NCBI GenBank assembly: GCA_947380655.1
Contig: CANCRX010000004.1
Coordinates: forward strand, 14,566-78,565
Reading direction: 5' to 3'
DNA from: Alcaligenaceae bacterium
GTDB lineage: Bacteria > Pseudomonadota > Gammaproteobacteria > Burkholderiales > Burkholderiaceae_B
Length of the DNA: 64,000 nt
The notes below the pieces were generated by a model that worked only from the letters and a program-made list of their open reading frames with translations, did not search any database and was not told the DNA's origin. The position numbers were made by a program, and so were the translations under genes. Positions 43,395-52,931 of this stretch are shown one piece after another. Position 1 is the stretch's first letter. The number at the start of each line of letters is the position of its first letter.

Positions 43395-44768
43395 ATGTTG
43401 AACATTGTGATTCTGGCTGCTGGGCTAGGTAAAAGGATGCAGTCCGACCTGCCCAAAGTACTGCACACTATTGCAGGACGATCGATGCTCGCGCATGTGC
43501 TGGATGGTGCGCGCGCACTCAATGCTGATGGCATTGTTGTCGTGGTAGGCCACGGTGCTGAACAAGTCAAAACAGCTTTTGCTGCGCAGACAGATTTACA
43601 GTTTGCACTTCAGCAGCCTCAGCTCGGTACAGGCCATGCGGTTCAACAAGCCATCCCTTTGTTGAAAGAAGATGGCGAAGACGACGTCACTATTGTGCTG
43701 TATGGCGATGTGCCGCTGGTTCAGCTCCCAACCTTGCAGGCATTGCTTGTTGCGCGTCAGGACGGCCTGGCGGTATTGACTGAAATACTTGCAGATCCAA
43801 CAGGGTATGGTCGTATCGTACGGGATCAGGATGGTGATGTATCTGCAATCGTTGAGCACAAAGACGCCAGTGAGGAGGAGCGTGCCATTCAAGAGGTAAA
43901 CACTGGCATCATTGCTGCACCGACTGCTGCGCTCAAGCGCTGGCTGTCCCAGCTCAATAATAATAATGCGCAAGGTGAGTATTACTTGACTGACATTATT
44001 GGTATGGCGGTTGCAGAGGGAATTAAAGTTGAGGTTGCGCATCCAGGCGGCGCTTTCGAAACGCTGGGCGTGAATAGTCGTGTGCAGCAAGCTCAGCTTG
44101 AACGACTCTGGCAGGCAGAGCAAGCCAGACGTCAGCTCGAAGCAGGCGTGACGCTTGCCGATCCTGCGCGGTTTGATCTGCGTGGGGAGTTAAGCTGCGG
44201 ACGCGATGTTTTTATCGATGTCGGTTGTGTGTTTGAAGGTGTCGTGACGTTGGGTGATGGTGTACGCGTTGGCGCGCATTGTGTGTTGCGCGATGTTGTA
44301 ATTGGCCAAGGAACACAGATTGAGGCCTATAGCCATCTGGATCAGGCGCAGGTCGGGCGTGATGCACGCATCGGCCCTTACGCACGACTGCGTCCGGGTG
44401 CTAAGCTTGCTGATCAGACCCATGTCGGTAATTTCGTTGAAATTAAAAACACGATTCTGGGTGAGGGTAGTAAAGCCAATCACCTCGCGTATGTAGGCGA
44501 TGCAGATATCGGTGCGCGGGTCAATATCGGTGCGGGTACGATCACATGTAATTACGATGGCGTGAATAAATTCAGAACAGTGATTGAAGACGATGCGTTT
44601 ATCGGCTCGGATACGCAGCTCGTGGCCCCCGTGCGCGTGGGCCGTGGCGCGACGATTGGAGCAGGGACCACACTGACTGTGGATGCCCCGGCTGAGCAGC
44701 TCACTATTTCTCGTGTGAAACAAACAACCATTGCAGGCTGGAAGCGGCCAGTGAAAAAAGCCAAGTGA
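43395..44768 (+). CDS. glmU: Bifunctional GlmU (GlcN-1-P acetyltransferase / GlcNAc-1-P uridylyltransferase)
   Basis: This 457-residue enzyme makes UDP-GlcNAc. The N-terminal pyrophosphorylase has LAAGLGKRMQSDLPKVLH and YGDVPLV. The C-terminal left-handed beta-helix is shown by regularly spaced hexapeptides (for example IGPYARLRPGAKL, HVGNFVEIKN, NIGAGTITCNYDG). The stop overlaps the MFS gene start by 4 bp. With glmS 3 kb away, most of the hexosamine pathway is local. Confidence 0.97.
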   Translation: MLNIVILAAGLGKRMQSDLPKVLHTIAGRSMLAHVLDGARALNADGIVVVVGHGAEQVKTAFAAQTDLQFALQQPQLGTGHAVQQAIPLLKEDGEDDVTIVLYGDVPLVQLPTLQALLVARQDGLAVLTEILADPTGYGRIVRDQDGDVSAIVEHKDASEEERAIQEVNTGIIAAPTAALKRWLSQLNNNNAQGEYYLTDIIGMAVAEGIKVEVAHPGGAFETLGVNSRVQQAQLERLWQAEQARRQLEAGVTLADPARFDLRGELSCGRDVFIDVGCVFEGVVTLGDGVRVGAHCVLRDVVIGQGTQIEAYSHLDQAQVGRDARIGPYARLRPGAKLADQTHVGNFVEIKNTILGEGSKANHLAYVGDADIGARVNIGAGTITCNYDGVNKFRTVIEDDAFIGSDTQLVAPVRVGRGATIGAGTTLTVDAPAEQLTISRVKQTTIAGWKRPVKKAK

Positions 44769-46177
44769 GCACTGCAGCCGAACCGCAAAAAACTGAGACG
44801 TCCGCGCCCGCAGCTGCTGAGCCAGTCGACGGCTTACCTAACCCACGCCGCCGCTGGGCGGCCTTAACATTGCTGATTGGTATCGGCATGTCTGTGCTGG
44901 ACTCTTCGATGTCCAATGTGGCGTTGCCGACTATCGCACGAGAGTTGAATCAAAGTGCCGCAGCAGTCGTCTGGATCGTAAACGCCTACGGCCTGACCTT
45001 GGTCATGACGCTATTGCCAATGTCCGCCATAGGAGAGCGTACTGGTTTCAAGCGCTTATTTAAATATGGTTTGTTGCTGTTCACGGTTGCTTCGGTTGCG
45101 AGCTCTCTCGCACCTAACTTACCCCTGCTATTACTGTGCCGTGTATTGCAGGGCCTGGGTGGCTCGGCAATCATGTGTTTGTTTGGCGCCTTAGTTCGTC
45201 ATATCTATCCCCCTAAGATGATGGCGCGTGGTATTGGGATCAATGCAATGATGGTGGGTGTGACCTCAGTGCTGGGTCCTACGATTGGCTCATTTATCTT
45301 ATCGGTCTCGAGCTGGCACTGGATTTTTGCGGTCAATATTCCTATTGGATTGTTAGCCTTGCTAGGTGTTAAATATTTGCCAGATGTTGCACCCATCAAG
45401 GGTCGCTTTGACTGGCAGTCCGCCTGCCTGAGCATGCTGACTGTTGGTTTGATTATTGTGGGGATTGATTATCTTTCGACCTATACCTGGCAGTCTGTTG
45501 GCGTGATTGTTCTGGGGGCATTAACGGGTGTGGTGTTGATGCGTCGTAGTAATCAACAGACTGCGCCGCTGGTACCGGTTGATTTACTCAAAATATCTTC
45601 TTTGCGTTTTGCCATTGCAGCCTCACTTTGTACCTTTTCAGCGCAAATGGCGACATTTATTTCCCTTCCGTTTTACCTACAGCAGACCTTGCATCGTCCG
45701 CAATCCTCCGTTGGTATGTTGATGGCGGCCTGGCCGATGGGGGCGGCCTTGATTGCTCTCGTAGCGGGTCGGTTATCAAATATTTATCCAGTCGCGATTC
45801 TCAGTGGGCTGGGCGCAGGCTCAATGGCGACTGGCATTGCAATGATTGTGCTGATGCCAGCGTCGGCTAGCGATGTCTGGTTGATGCTGGCGATGGCACT
45901 TGCCGGTATCGGCTTCGGCTTTTTTCAAACACCGAATAATCGCGTCATTATCGGATCAGCTCCTCGGCACCGAGCGGGCGCCCTGGGCGGTTTACAGGCG
46001 ACGACCCGCGTGTTTGGTCAGACTTTCGGTGCCGCGATGGTGGCATCGGCTTTCAGTCTAAGCGTAACAGTGGGTCCAACACTCGGACTGATTGTTGGGA
46101 TTACCTTCGCTTCGATCGCTGTCTTAGTCAACGTTATTCGCCACCGTCAAGCTGGTGTCTCGCGAAGCGAGGGCTGA
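44765..46177 (+). CDS. MFS drug-type exporter (DHA2/EmrB family)
   Basis: This 470-residue protein has about 14 hydrophobic segments. LDSSMSNVALPTIARELN (motif D1-like), WIVNAYGLTLVMTLLPMSAIGER, RVLQGLGGSA and GPTIGSFILS (motif C) are typical of the EmrB/QacA family. It starts at a GTG inside the glmU stop codon, so translation is probably coupled. Substrate is unknown; operon placement with glmU and a glycosyltransferase does not prove a sugar role. Confidence 0.9.
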   Translation: MSTAAEPQKTETSAPAAAEPVDGLPNPRRRWAALTLLIGIGMSVLDSSMSNVALPTIARELNQSAAAVVWIVNAYGLTLVMTLLPMSAIGERTGFKRLFKYGLLLFTVASVASSLAPNLPLLLLCRVLQGLGGSAIMCLFGALVRHIYPPKMMARGIGINAMMVGVTSVLGPTIGSFILSVSSWHWIFAVNIPIGLLALLGVKYLPDVAPIKGRFDWQSACLSMLTVGLIIVGIDYLSTYTWQSVGVIVLGALTGVVLMRRSNQQTAPLVPVDLLKISSLRFAIAASLCTFSAQMATFISLPFYLQQTLHRPQSSVGMLMAAWPMGAALIALVAGRLSNIYPVAILSGLGAGSMATGIAMIVLMPASASDVWLMLAMALAGIGFGFFQTPNNRVIIGSAPRHRAGALGGLQATTRVFGQTFGAAMVASAFSLSVTVGPTLGLIVGITFASIAVLVNVIRHRQAGVSRSEG

Positions 46178-46183
46178 CAGAAG

Positions 46184-47257
46184 ATGGCTCATCCACTCAT
46201 GCGAATTTTGCAGATTAATACCGAGCGTGGCTGGCGGGGTGGGGAGAGGCAGACATTATTAACGGCGTTGAATCAACGTAAGTTAGGCCATCATGTTGAG
46301 CTACTGGTTCACGCACAAGGTGAGCTTGCAAAAAGAGCAGCGGAGCAGGGTCTAAGCGTGCATCGTGTGCGCAGCGGGGCAAGCTTTGGTGTCTGGCTTG
46401 CGATGCACGGTCGGCGCTATGACATATTGCACGCACAAACAGCCAAGGTTGTAGCGTGGGCTGTTTTCTCGAAACCATTTCATCGCCGTCCGATTATTTT
46501 TTCCCGACGGACAAGTTTTCCTGTTGGTTCAACCAAATGGGCAACACATTGGAAATGGCAGAATGTGGATCAGCTTGTCGCGATTAGTGAGGCCGCCGCC
46601 GCAGCCCCCCGCTCAATGGGACTGCAGCCGATTGTTATTCAAAGCGCAGTGCCTGCCGTTGCTCCTGCACCTGAGCGCGTGCGTACATTTGTTTTGGACA
46701 ATAATTTAGAGGGCAGGCGCCTTGTAGGAACTGTTTCGGCACTCTCGCCAGAAAAAGATCCCGTCACCCTGATCCGCGCAGCAGCAATTGTCTGCGCACA
46801 ATTTAATGATGTGAGTTTTGTGCATTGGGGCGCGTCCGGACAGGCAAGCGCACCGGCACAAGCCTGTATTGAAGAGCTTGGTTTGCAAGATCGATACTTA
46901 TTGGCTGGCTTTGCCGCTGGTGTTGAACAGCTTTATCCAGCATTGTCAGTATTTGTAATGGCTTCAAAATTCGAAGCGCTTGGTACCAGCGTGCTCGATG
47001 CGATGATGCAACACGTACCGGTCGTTTCAACCGATGCAGGCGGGTTGAAAGAAACACTTTCAAATGGACGTGGTCTGCTGGTTGGTGTGGGTGACGTGGA
47101 GGCGATGGCTATCAATATTATTGAATTGCTCGACCATCCACAAAAAGCTGCAGCCATGGCTGGGCACGCCTATGCAGAAGTTATCGCAGAATACGATGTG
47201 GAGCGTATGGCACGTCGTTATTTGAATGTGTACGCCTCAGTGCTGTCACGTCGCTAA
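46184..47257 (+). CDS. GT4-family glycosyltransferase
   Basis: This 357-residue GT-B enzyme begins QINTERGWRGGERQTLL, the glycine-rich acceptor loop seen in GT4 enzymes. The C-terminal donor site reads SKFEALGTSVLDAM; the usual EX7E is here E-x7-D, a conservative change in the second acid. DAGGLKETLSNGRGLLV is typical. Located 6 bp after the MFS gene; probably acts on envelope polysaccharide or lipopolysaccharide core. Exact linkage is unknown. Confidence 0.88.
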   Translation: MAHPLMRILQINTERGWRGGERQTLLTALNQRKLGHHVELLVHAQGELAKRAAEQGLSVHRVRSGASFGVWLAMHGRRYDILHAQTAKVVAWAVFSKPFHRRPIIFSRRTSFPVGSTKWATHWKWQNVDQLVAISEAAAAAPRSMGLQPIVIQSAVPAVAPAPERVRTFVLDNNLEGRRLVGTVSALSPEKDPVTLIRAAAIVCAQFNDVSFVHWGASGQASAPAQACIEELGLQDRYLLAGFAAGVEQLYPALSVFVMASKFEALGTSVLDAMMQHVPVVSTDAGGLKETLSNGRGLLVGVGDVEAMAINIIELLDHPQKAAAMAGHAYAEVIAEYDVERMARRYLNVYASVLSRR

Positions 47258-47260
47258 AAT

Positions 47261-47740
47261 TCAAACGGTCGCTGTGACAGCGATATACGTCTCGAACTTA
47301 CTGCGATGCACAGAAAAAAAACTGCGTACATTGCGGACATTCGCTTCGGCCGTCAGTGCCCGATGCACGAGCGCATGATAAGCCGGCATGTCGGCGACCT
47401 GAGCGATCAATACAAAATCCGGTCCTGTTGAAACCCGATAGCATTGCAGCACAGAGGGCTCCTGCTCGGCACGCTGTTCAAACTGCTGCAGCCTTTCAGC
47501 AGTCTGCACATCGAGTGTGACCTCAATAATGGCGGTTAGCGTATTGGCGACTTTGGCGGGCGCGACGATTGCGATCTGTTTTTCGATGACTCCGGTTTCG
47601 ATCAGTCGGCGAACGCGTCGCATGCAAGTCGGGGGCGAGGCGTGCACAATTTCAGCGAGTGCCTGATTCGATAGGCTGGCATCTTTCTGGATTTGATTGA
47701 GAATACGGACATCGAGTTCATCGAGTTCAACGCTAGCCAT
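47261..47740 (-). CDS. Lrp/AsnC-family regulator
   Basis: This 159-residue feast/famine regulator has an N-terminal HTH (LDVRILNQIQKDASLSNQALAEIV, then MRRVRRLIETGVI) and a C-terminal RAM/AsnC ligand domain (YRVSTGPDFVLIAQV). It is transcribed away from glmS across a 150-bp spacer holding two matching 15-bp inverted repeats. Lrp proteins usually autoregulate and often control the divergent gene. The gene end abuts the glycosyltransferase within 3 bp. Confidence 0.9.
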   Translation of the reverse strand: MASVELDELDVRILNQIQKDASLSNQALAEIVHASPPTCMRRVRRLIETGVIEKQIAIVAPAKVANTLTAIIEVTLDVQTAERLQQFEQRAEQEPSVLQCYRVSTGPDFVLIAQVADMPAYHALVHRALTAEANVRNVRSFFSVHRSKFETYIAVTATV

Positions 47741-47773
47741 GAGGTGTCCTGGTGAAATAAAACAGCTAAATGA

Positions 47774-47847
47774 TGAAATAATATTTCACTAAAGTATATT
47801 AACGCTATTTAATTTCATTAAGTGGTTATATTTGAAATTAAATTTCA
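47774..47847. promoter_or_regulatory. Paired Lrp-type operators between lrp and glmS
   Basis: Two copies of TGAAAT-N3-ATTTCA lie at 47774-47788 and 47833-47847, centres 59 bp apart, with a further half-site AATTTCA at 47811-47817. The second copy ends 43 bp before the glmS start. Both match the AT-rich, two-fold symmetric, multi-copy sites bound cooperatively by Lrp octamers. Binding by the adjacent regulator is inferred from position. Confidence 0.65.
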
Positions 47848-47890
47848 TTGCTATCTGGGCACAATAGAGGCATAACAAGGAGAGTGCAAT

Positions 47891-49723
47891 ATGTGTGGCA
47901 TCGTTGGTGCAGTAGCTTCGCGCAATATCACACCCATTCTGGTCGAAGGACTCAAGCGACTTGAGTACCGCGGTTACGACTCCTGCGGGGTTGCCGTCTT
48001 TGACAATGGCGGTTTGCGTCGTGTGCGTAGCACCGAACGCGTAGCCGAGCTCGAGGAGCACATCGCGCGCGAACATGTTGCGGGCTTCACTGGGATTGCA
48101 CATACCCGTTGGGCCACGCATGGTGCACCCGTAACTCGTAATGCACACCCTCATTTTTCAGGTCAAGGCAGCGACGGTCCGAGTATCGCGTTAGTCCATA
48201 ACGGGATTATTGAAAATCACGAAGAGTTACGCGCGGAATTGCAGGCGCAGGGCTACGTATTTGAAAGTCAGACCGATACGGAAGTCATCGCACATCTGGT
48301 TCATCATCTCTATCACGGTGATTTGCTCGACGCAGTACAACAGACTATTAAGCGCCTGCATGGTGCGTATGCCATCGCAGTGTTTTGTCGTGATGAGCCG
48401 CATCGAATCGTTGCCGCCCGACAAGGCTCGCCACTTGTGATCGGTCGCGGCAAAAATGAAAACTTTCTCGCCTCTGATGCACTCGCGCTTGCCGGCACAA
48501 CAGATCAGATTGTGTATCTGGAAGACGGCGACGTCGCTGATTTGCAATTAGGCAATGTCTGGATCATGGATCAGGCAGGCAAGCCTGTCACCCGTACGAT
48601 TAATACTGTTCACGTGCACACGGGTGCCGCAGAGCTTGGTCCGTATCGCCATTACATGCAGAAAGAAATCTTCGAGCAACCACGCGCAGTCGGCGACACG
48701 CTCGAGGATGTTGAGTCGATCACTCCGGAAATGTTTGGTGACCAGGCCTACAAAGTATTCAAAAGTATAGATAGCGTCCTGATCCTTGCATGCGGAACAA
48801 GTTACTACGCAGGGTTGACCGCAAAATACTGGATCGAGTCGATTGCAAAAATACCGGTATCAGTTGAAATCGCAAGTGAGTATCGCTACCGCGATAGCGT
48901 GCCAAATCCAAACACTTTAGTCGTTACGATCTCTCAGTCCGGTGAGACAGCAGACACACTCGCAGCGCTGAAGCACGCTCGCTCTTTAGGGATGGAGCAA
49001 ACGCTGACTATTTGCAATGTATCAACCAGCGCAATGGTCAGAGAGTGCAATCTTGCCTTCATTACGCGCGCGGGTGTAGAGATTGGCGTGGCCTCAACCA
49101 AGGCCTTCACGACGCAACTCACCGCACTATTTATGTTGACGCTCGCACTTGCGCAGGTGCATGGTCAGCTAACCGAAGAGCAAGAGAGCGAGCACGTTAA
49201 GGCGTTGCGACATTTGCCGTCCGCGATTAGTGCTGTGCTGGCTCTCGAGCCACAAATTATGGCGTGGTCAGACCGTTTCGCCGCAAAAGAAAATGCGTTA
49301 TTCCTCGGTCGCGGCATGCATTATCCGATCGCGCTTGAGGGCGCCTTGAAACTCAAAGAGATCAGCTACATCCATGCTGAGGCTTACCCTGCGGGTGAGC
49401 TCAAGCATGGACCCTTGGCACTCGTGACAGAACAAATGCCTGTCGTGACGATTGCGCCGAACGATGCATTGCTCGAAAAGCTGAAATCAAACATGCAGGA
49501 AGTGCGTGCTCGCGGTGGCGAGCTGTATGTGTTTGCAGATGCGGGCACAAAAATTGTTAGCAGCGAAGGCGTGCATGTGATCCGTATGCCTGAAAACTAC
49601 GGCCCACTTTCACCTATCCTGCATACGATACCTCTGCAGCTACTGGCGTATCACACAGCCTGCTCGAGAGGCACCGATGTGGATAAGCCTAGGAATCTGG
49701 CCAAGAGTGTGACGGTGGAGTAA
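47891..49723 (+). CDS. glmS: Glutamine-fructose-6-phosphate aminotransferase
   Basis: This 610-residue enzyme makes glucosamine-6-phosphate, the entry to cell-wall amino sugars. Catalytic Cys2 follows the removed Met (MCGIVGAV). The glutaminase domain has RWATHG and HNGIIEN. Two SIS sugar-isomerase domains include CGTSYYAG, ISQSGETADTL and the C-terminal DVDKPRNLAKSVTVE. AAGGAGAG precedes the ATG by 7-10 nt. No glmS ribozyme is seen (only about 150 bp of spacer, taken by operators). Confidence 0.97.
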   Translation: MCGIVGAVASRNITPILVEGLKRLEYRGYDSCGVAVFDNGGLRRVRSTERVAELEEHIAREHVAGFTGIAHTRWATHGAPVTRNAHPHFSGQGSDGPSIALVHNGIIENHEELRAELQAQGYVFESQTDTEVIAHLVHHLYHGDLLDAVQQTIKRLHGAYAIAVFCRDEPHRIVAARQGSPLVIGRGKNENFLASDALALAGTTDQIVYLEDGDVADLQLGNVWIMDQAGKPVTRTINTVHVHTGAAELGPYRHYMQKEIFEQPRAVGDTLEDVESITPEMFGDQAYKVFKSIDSVLILACGTSYYAGLTAKYWIESIAKIPVSVEIASEYRYRDSVPNPNTLVVTISQSGETADTLAALKHARSLGMEQTLTICNVSTSAMVRECNLAFITRAGVEIGVASTKAFTTQLTALFMLTLALAQVHGQLTEEQESEHVKALRHLPSAISAVLALEPQIMAWSDRFAAKENALFLGRGMHYPIALEGALKLKEISYIHAEAYPAGELKHGPLALVTEQMPVVTIAPNDALLEKLKSNMQEVRARGGELYVFADAGTKIVSSEGVHVIRMPENYGPLSPILHTIPLQLLAYHTACSRGTDVDKPRNLAKSVTVE

Positions 49724-49741
49724 GAACTAGAGAATTACAAT

Positions 49742-50581
49742 TCAGTCTTCTATCTCAAGCACAAAGTGATCGTGAAACGACGCTTGCTCAGCGTTGTCTG
49801 CATACCCGCGCGGATTGGCTGCGACCCTGCAGGCCCAGCTCTGCCCGTTCAGATGTCCTTCAACTGTGTAGTCATTCGGACAATGCAGGTGACCGTGAAG
49901 CCAGTATTGTGCAAAGGGCAATAGATAGTCGAGCGCATTACAAAAACCCGCGGTACCGGGCGTCAGTCCATAGCGTGGATCTGCGCTCATTAGTGTGGGT
50001 GCAAAATGCGTGACAGCGATTGTCGTCCCATCAAAAGGTATTTCAAGCGCCTGTTGCAGCCATGCTTGCGACGCAAGACCCAGAGCACGGATATCTTCTG
50101 CCAGCATGGGCAAGCCGTTTTGAAAGGTCGTATGTTTTTGTAAATAGAAATTCGCGGCGCGATAGGCTTTTTCAAGCGCACGCATCTGGGATGTCATCGT
50201 GTGTTCTTGTCTGGCAAGAGACTCAAAGTCAGTCCATAAAGTCGAACCGATAAAACGGACCGAACCTATCGTGATGATTTCGCTTTCCAGCCATTCAATG
50301 CCTAGTGAAGCGCAAGTGTTCCGTAAAGCGGTATAAGTTGCTGCGTAATCAAGAGAATCAAACTCGTGGTTGCCGGGAAGGTAGAGCACACGTTTCCAAA
50401 GTGCTGCAGGCTTAAGTGGTGAAAATCTGCTCAGACCAAAATCATTACCAGTAAGCCGTGACCCCTCCTGATAGGAGCCAATATCCCCGGCCAGGATTAG
50501 TATATCGATATCATCGGCCGCACACGGCATGAAGTCCGGTTCGCACTCAAGATGCAGATCTGAGAGAAGTTGAATTCGCAT
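49742..50581 (-). CDS. Calcineurin-like metallophosphoesterase
   Basis: This 279-residue enzyme has the dimetal motifs in order: LLSDLHLE at residue 4, ILAGDIG near 30, GNHEFD near 70, AVTHFAPT near 190 and WLHGHLHCP near 235. The substrate may be a phosphodiester, nucleotide or phosphoprotein. It faces the CoA-transferase gene divergently, with an inverted repeat in the gap. Confidence 0.9.
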   Translation of the reverse strand: MRIQLLSDLHLECEPDFMPCAADDIDILILAGDIGSYQEGSRLTGNDFGLSRFSPLKPAALWKRVLYLPGNHEFDSLDYAATYTALRNTCASLGIEWLESEIITIGSVRFIGSTLWTDFESLARQEHTMTSQMRALEKAYRAANFYLQKHTTFQNGLPMLAEDIRALGLASQAWLQQALEIPFDGTTIAVTHFAPTLMSADPRYGLTPGTAGFCNALDYLLPFAQYWLHGHLHCPNDYTVEGHLNGQSWACRVAANPRGYADNAEQASFHDHFVLEIED

Positions 50582-50597
50582 GGCGATGTTTTATCAA

Positions 50598-50620
50598 TAG
50601 AGTAGACAAACTTTACTCTA
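50598..50620. promoter_or_regulatory. Inverted repeat between phosphoesterase and CoA-transferase genes
   Basis: A perfect 7-bp repeat TAGAGTA-N9-TACTCTA lies 17 bp from the phosphoesterase start and about 80 bp before the CoA-transferase start. It could be an operator for either gene; no regulator is adjacent. The surrounding 120 bp is AT-rich. Confidence 0.45.
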
Positions 50621-50702
50621 AAATGAATTTATACAATCAATGAGTTAAAGACGTTGATTTCAAAATGAACGAATAAAAAATAATATTATCTTAAGGGCAT
50701 CA

Positions 50703-51896
50703 ATGATTGAGAATGCATTAAGCGGAGTTCGTGTCGTGGACCTCTCGCGAATACTTGCCGGCCCCTGGTGTACACAAAACCTGGCTGATCTTGGGGCAGA
50801 GGTGATTAAAGTTGAACGATCTGGCACGGGCGATGACACTAGAGGTTGGGGACCACCATTCGTTACATCAAAAGATGGCCGTGAAAAAATGTCCGCATAC
50901 TTTACTTGCTGTAATCGTAATAAAAAATCTGTATGTCTGGATTTTAAAAATGAAGAAGACAGAAAGAATCTATTGCGACTGATTGAGTCAGCAGATGTGC
51001 TTGTTGAAAACTATCGTGTTGGAACATTAAAGCAGTATGGCCTGGATTACGAAAGTGTCCGAACCATTAATCCCTCTATTGTTTATCTGTCGATAACGGG
51101 CTATGGTCAGGATGGGCCCAAGGCGGATCGCCCTGGCTACGATTATATTTTTCAAGGTCTGGGCGGGCTGATGAGTTACTCCGGACGCGCAGAGGGTGAG
51201 CCAGGTGCTGGCCCACTGCGTGCAGGTGTGGCAGTCGTTGATCTGACAACGGGCATGTATGCCACCTCCGCTGTTTTAGCAGCACTTTTTCAACGCAATC
51301 AAACTGGCAAGGGAGCATATCTTGATATCGCTTTGCTAGACGTCGCTGTAGCGATGAACGCTAATCAGGCCTCAAACTATCTTGTATCAGGCGCTCCGCC
51401 AGAACGGACAGGTAATGCACACCCTAACCTTGCTCCGTATGAGGTTTTCAAGGCTGAAGATGGTTACTTTATTCTTGCGGTTGGCAACGATACGCAGTTT
51501 CAGCGTCTGTGCAATATGATTAATCAGCCAGATTTGGCAAGCGACAAACGATTTTGTATGAATGCGGATAGATTACAAAATCTTGCTGCATTGCGTGAAA
51601 TTTTAGCGAAAGCTTTTATACACGTACCACGCAAGGAGTGGGGTGCTCGTCTACAGGCTCAAGGGATCTCTTGGGGTACAGTGAATGGGCTTGGCGAGGT
51701 GTTTGACGACGAGCAGGTCAAGCATCGCGAAATGCTTCAAACAACACATCACGACCAGTTCGGTGAGATTGCTGTTGTCCGAAATCCGATGCTGTCTGAT
51801 CCGCACTCAAGACAAAAAAAATTACAACCAATGCCAGCACTTGGTGAGCATACAAAGGAAGTACTCGCAACAATTAATAGATCGACTGATCTATAA
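50703..51896 (+). CDS. CoA-transferase family III (CaiB/BaiF)
   Basis: This 397-residue enzyme moves CoA between carboxylic acids through an aspartyl-CoA mixed anhydride. LSRILAGPWCTQNLADLGAEVIKVE at the N-terminus and the catalytic Asp180 (AVVDLTTG) are present, with GYDYIFQGLGGLM. Substrate specificity (formyl-, carnitine- or succinyl-CoA types) cannot be read. It starts an AT-rich three-gene cluster with a Bug binding protein and a crotonase, suggesting uptake and CoA activation of an organic acid. Confidence 0.92.
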   Translation: MIENALSGVRVVDLSRILAGPWCTQNLADLGAEVIKVERSGTGDDTRGWGPPFVTSKDGREKMSAYFTCCNRNKKSVCLDFKNEEDRKNLLRLIESADVLVENYRVGTLKQYGLDYESVRTINPSIVYLSITGYGQDGPKADRPGYDYIFQGLGGLMSYSGRAEGEPGAGPLRAGVAVVDLTTGMYATSAVLAALFQRNQTGKGAYLDIALLDVAVAMNANQASNYLVSGAPPERTGNAHPNLAPYEVFKAEDGYFILAVGNDTQFQRLCNMINQPDLASDKRFCMNADRLQNLAALREILAKAFIHVPRKEWGARLQAQGISWGTVNGLGEVFDDEQVKHREMLQTTHHDQFGEIAVVRNPMLSDPHSRQKKLQPMPALGEHTKEVLATINRSTDL

Positions 51897-51932
51897 AACA
51901 AAAAAAATAATTAAAAATTCAGGAGAAATTAA

Positions 51933-52901
51933 ATGCATCAAAAAATAATTGGTTATTTGTCAGCAATGTTGTTATTCGCATTGCCAGTGGCAGCTATCGC
52001 GAAATATCCTGAAAAGCCAATACAGTTTGTTGTTCCTTATGCGCCTGGAGGTACAACAGATTTAATCGCGCGAATTGTCGCACCTAAGTTAGGAGAAATT
52101 CTCGGGCAGCCCGTCGTCATCATTAATAAACCGGGAGCTGGTGGCTCGGTAGGTAGTAGCTTTGTGGCGAAAGAGCAGCCCGATGGCTATACGATTGTCA
52201 TGGCTGTAGAAAGTTCGCATGCGGTTAATCCGAGTGTTCAAAAAACTCCAAGCTATGATCCTTCTAAAGACTTTGCTCCGATTAGTAATCTAGCAAATGT
52301 TTTAGGCGTATTGGATGTGCGTGCGAGCTCTGATATAAAAACGTTTGATCAGTTAGTGAGCGTATTAAAAAGTAATCCAGGGAAAATGGCTTATGGCTCT
52401 TCTGGCAATGGCGGTTACAGTCATTTGTTTGGCCAGTTGTTTCTTACTGCAACTCAAACAGATATGTTGCATGTACCTTACAAAGGCTTAGGGCCCGCGA
52501 TGATCGATTTGCTCGCCGGACAAATCCAGGTAATTTTTGATAATTTACCTTCGTCAGCGGCACAAATAGAGTCAGGAAGTATTCGCGCATTGGCGGTTGC
52601 GTCTCCCACAAGAGTAAAGAACATGCCTGAGGTACCCACATACGCCGAAGTTGGCTATCCGCAACTCAATACACCTTCTTGGTTTGGACTTGCAGCTCCA
52701 GCAAATGTGCCAGAAAATATTCTTGAAATACTGAATAAAGCAATTAAAAAAGTATTAGAAGATCCTAGCGTAATTTCACAAATCGAAAAGCAAGGCGCTG
52801 TGCCTGACTATACTTCTCGTGCAAAGTTTGCTGACATAATTAGAGTATCTAATAAACAATGGCAAGATATTGTTCATGCTATTAAGTTTGAAAAAATCTA
52901 A
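51933..52901 (+). CDS. Bug-family (TctC-like) periplasmic binding protein
   Basis: This 322-residue binding protein has a signal peptide (about residues 1-23, AIAK). FVVPYAPGGTTDLIARI, INKPGAGGSVGSSFV and VPYKGLGPAMIDLLAGQ are Bug signatures. It lies 36 bp after the CoA-transferase and 30 bp before the crotonase, so it probably captures the acid those enzymes use. Codon use is markedly AT-rich. No TctAB is nearby. Confidence 0.9.
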   Translation: MHQKIIGYLSAMLLFALPVAAIAKYPEKPIQFVVPYAPGGTTDLIARIVAPKLGEILGQPVVIINKPGAGGSVGSSFVAKEQPDGYTIVMAVESSHAVNPSVQKTPSYDPSKDFAPISNLANVLGVLDVRASSDIKTFDQLVSVLKSNPGKMAYGSSGNGGYSHLFGQLFLTATQTDMLHVPYKGLGPAMIDLLAGQIQVIFDNLPSSAAQIESGSIRALAVASPTRVKNMPEVPTYAEVGYPQLNTPSWFGLAAPANVPENILEILNKAIKKVLEDPSVISQIEKQGAVPDYTSRAKFADIIRVSNKQWQDIVHAIKFEKI

Positions 52902-52931
52902 TGAATCTGATTACACAAGAGAACAAGAAAA

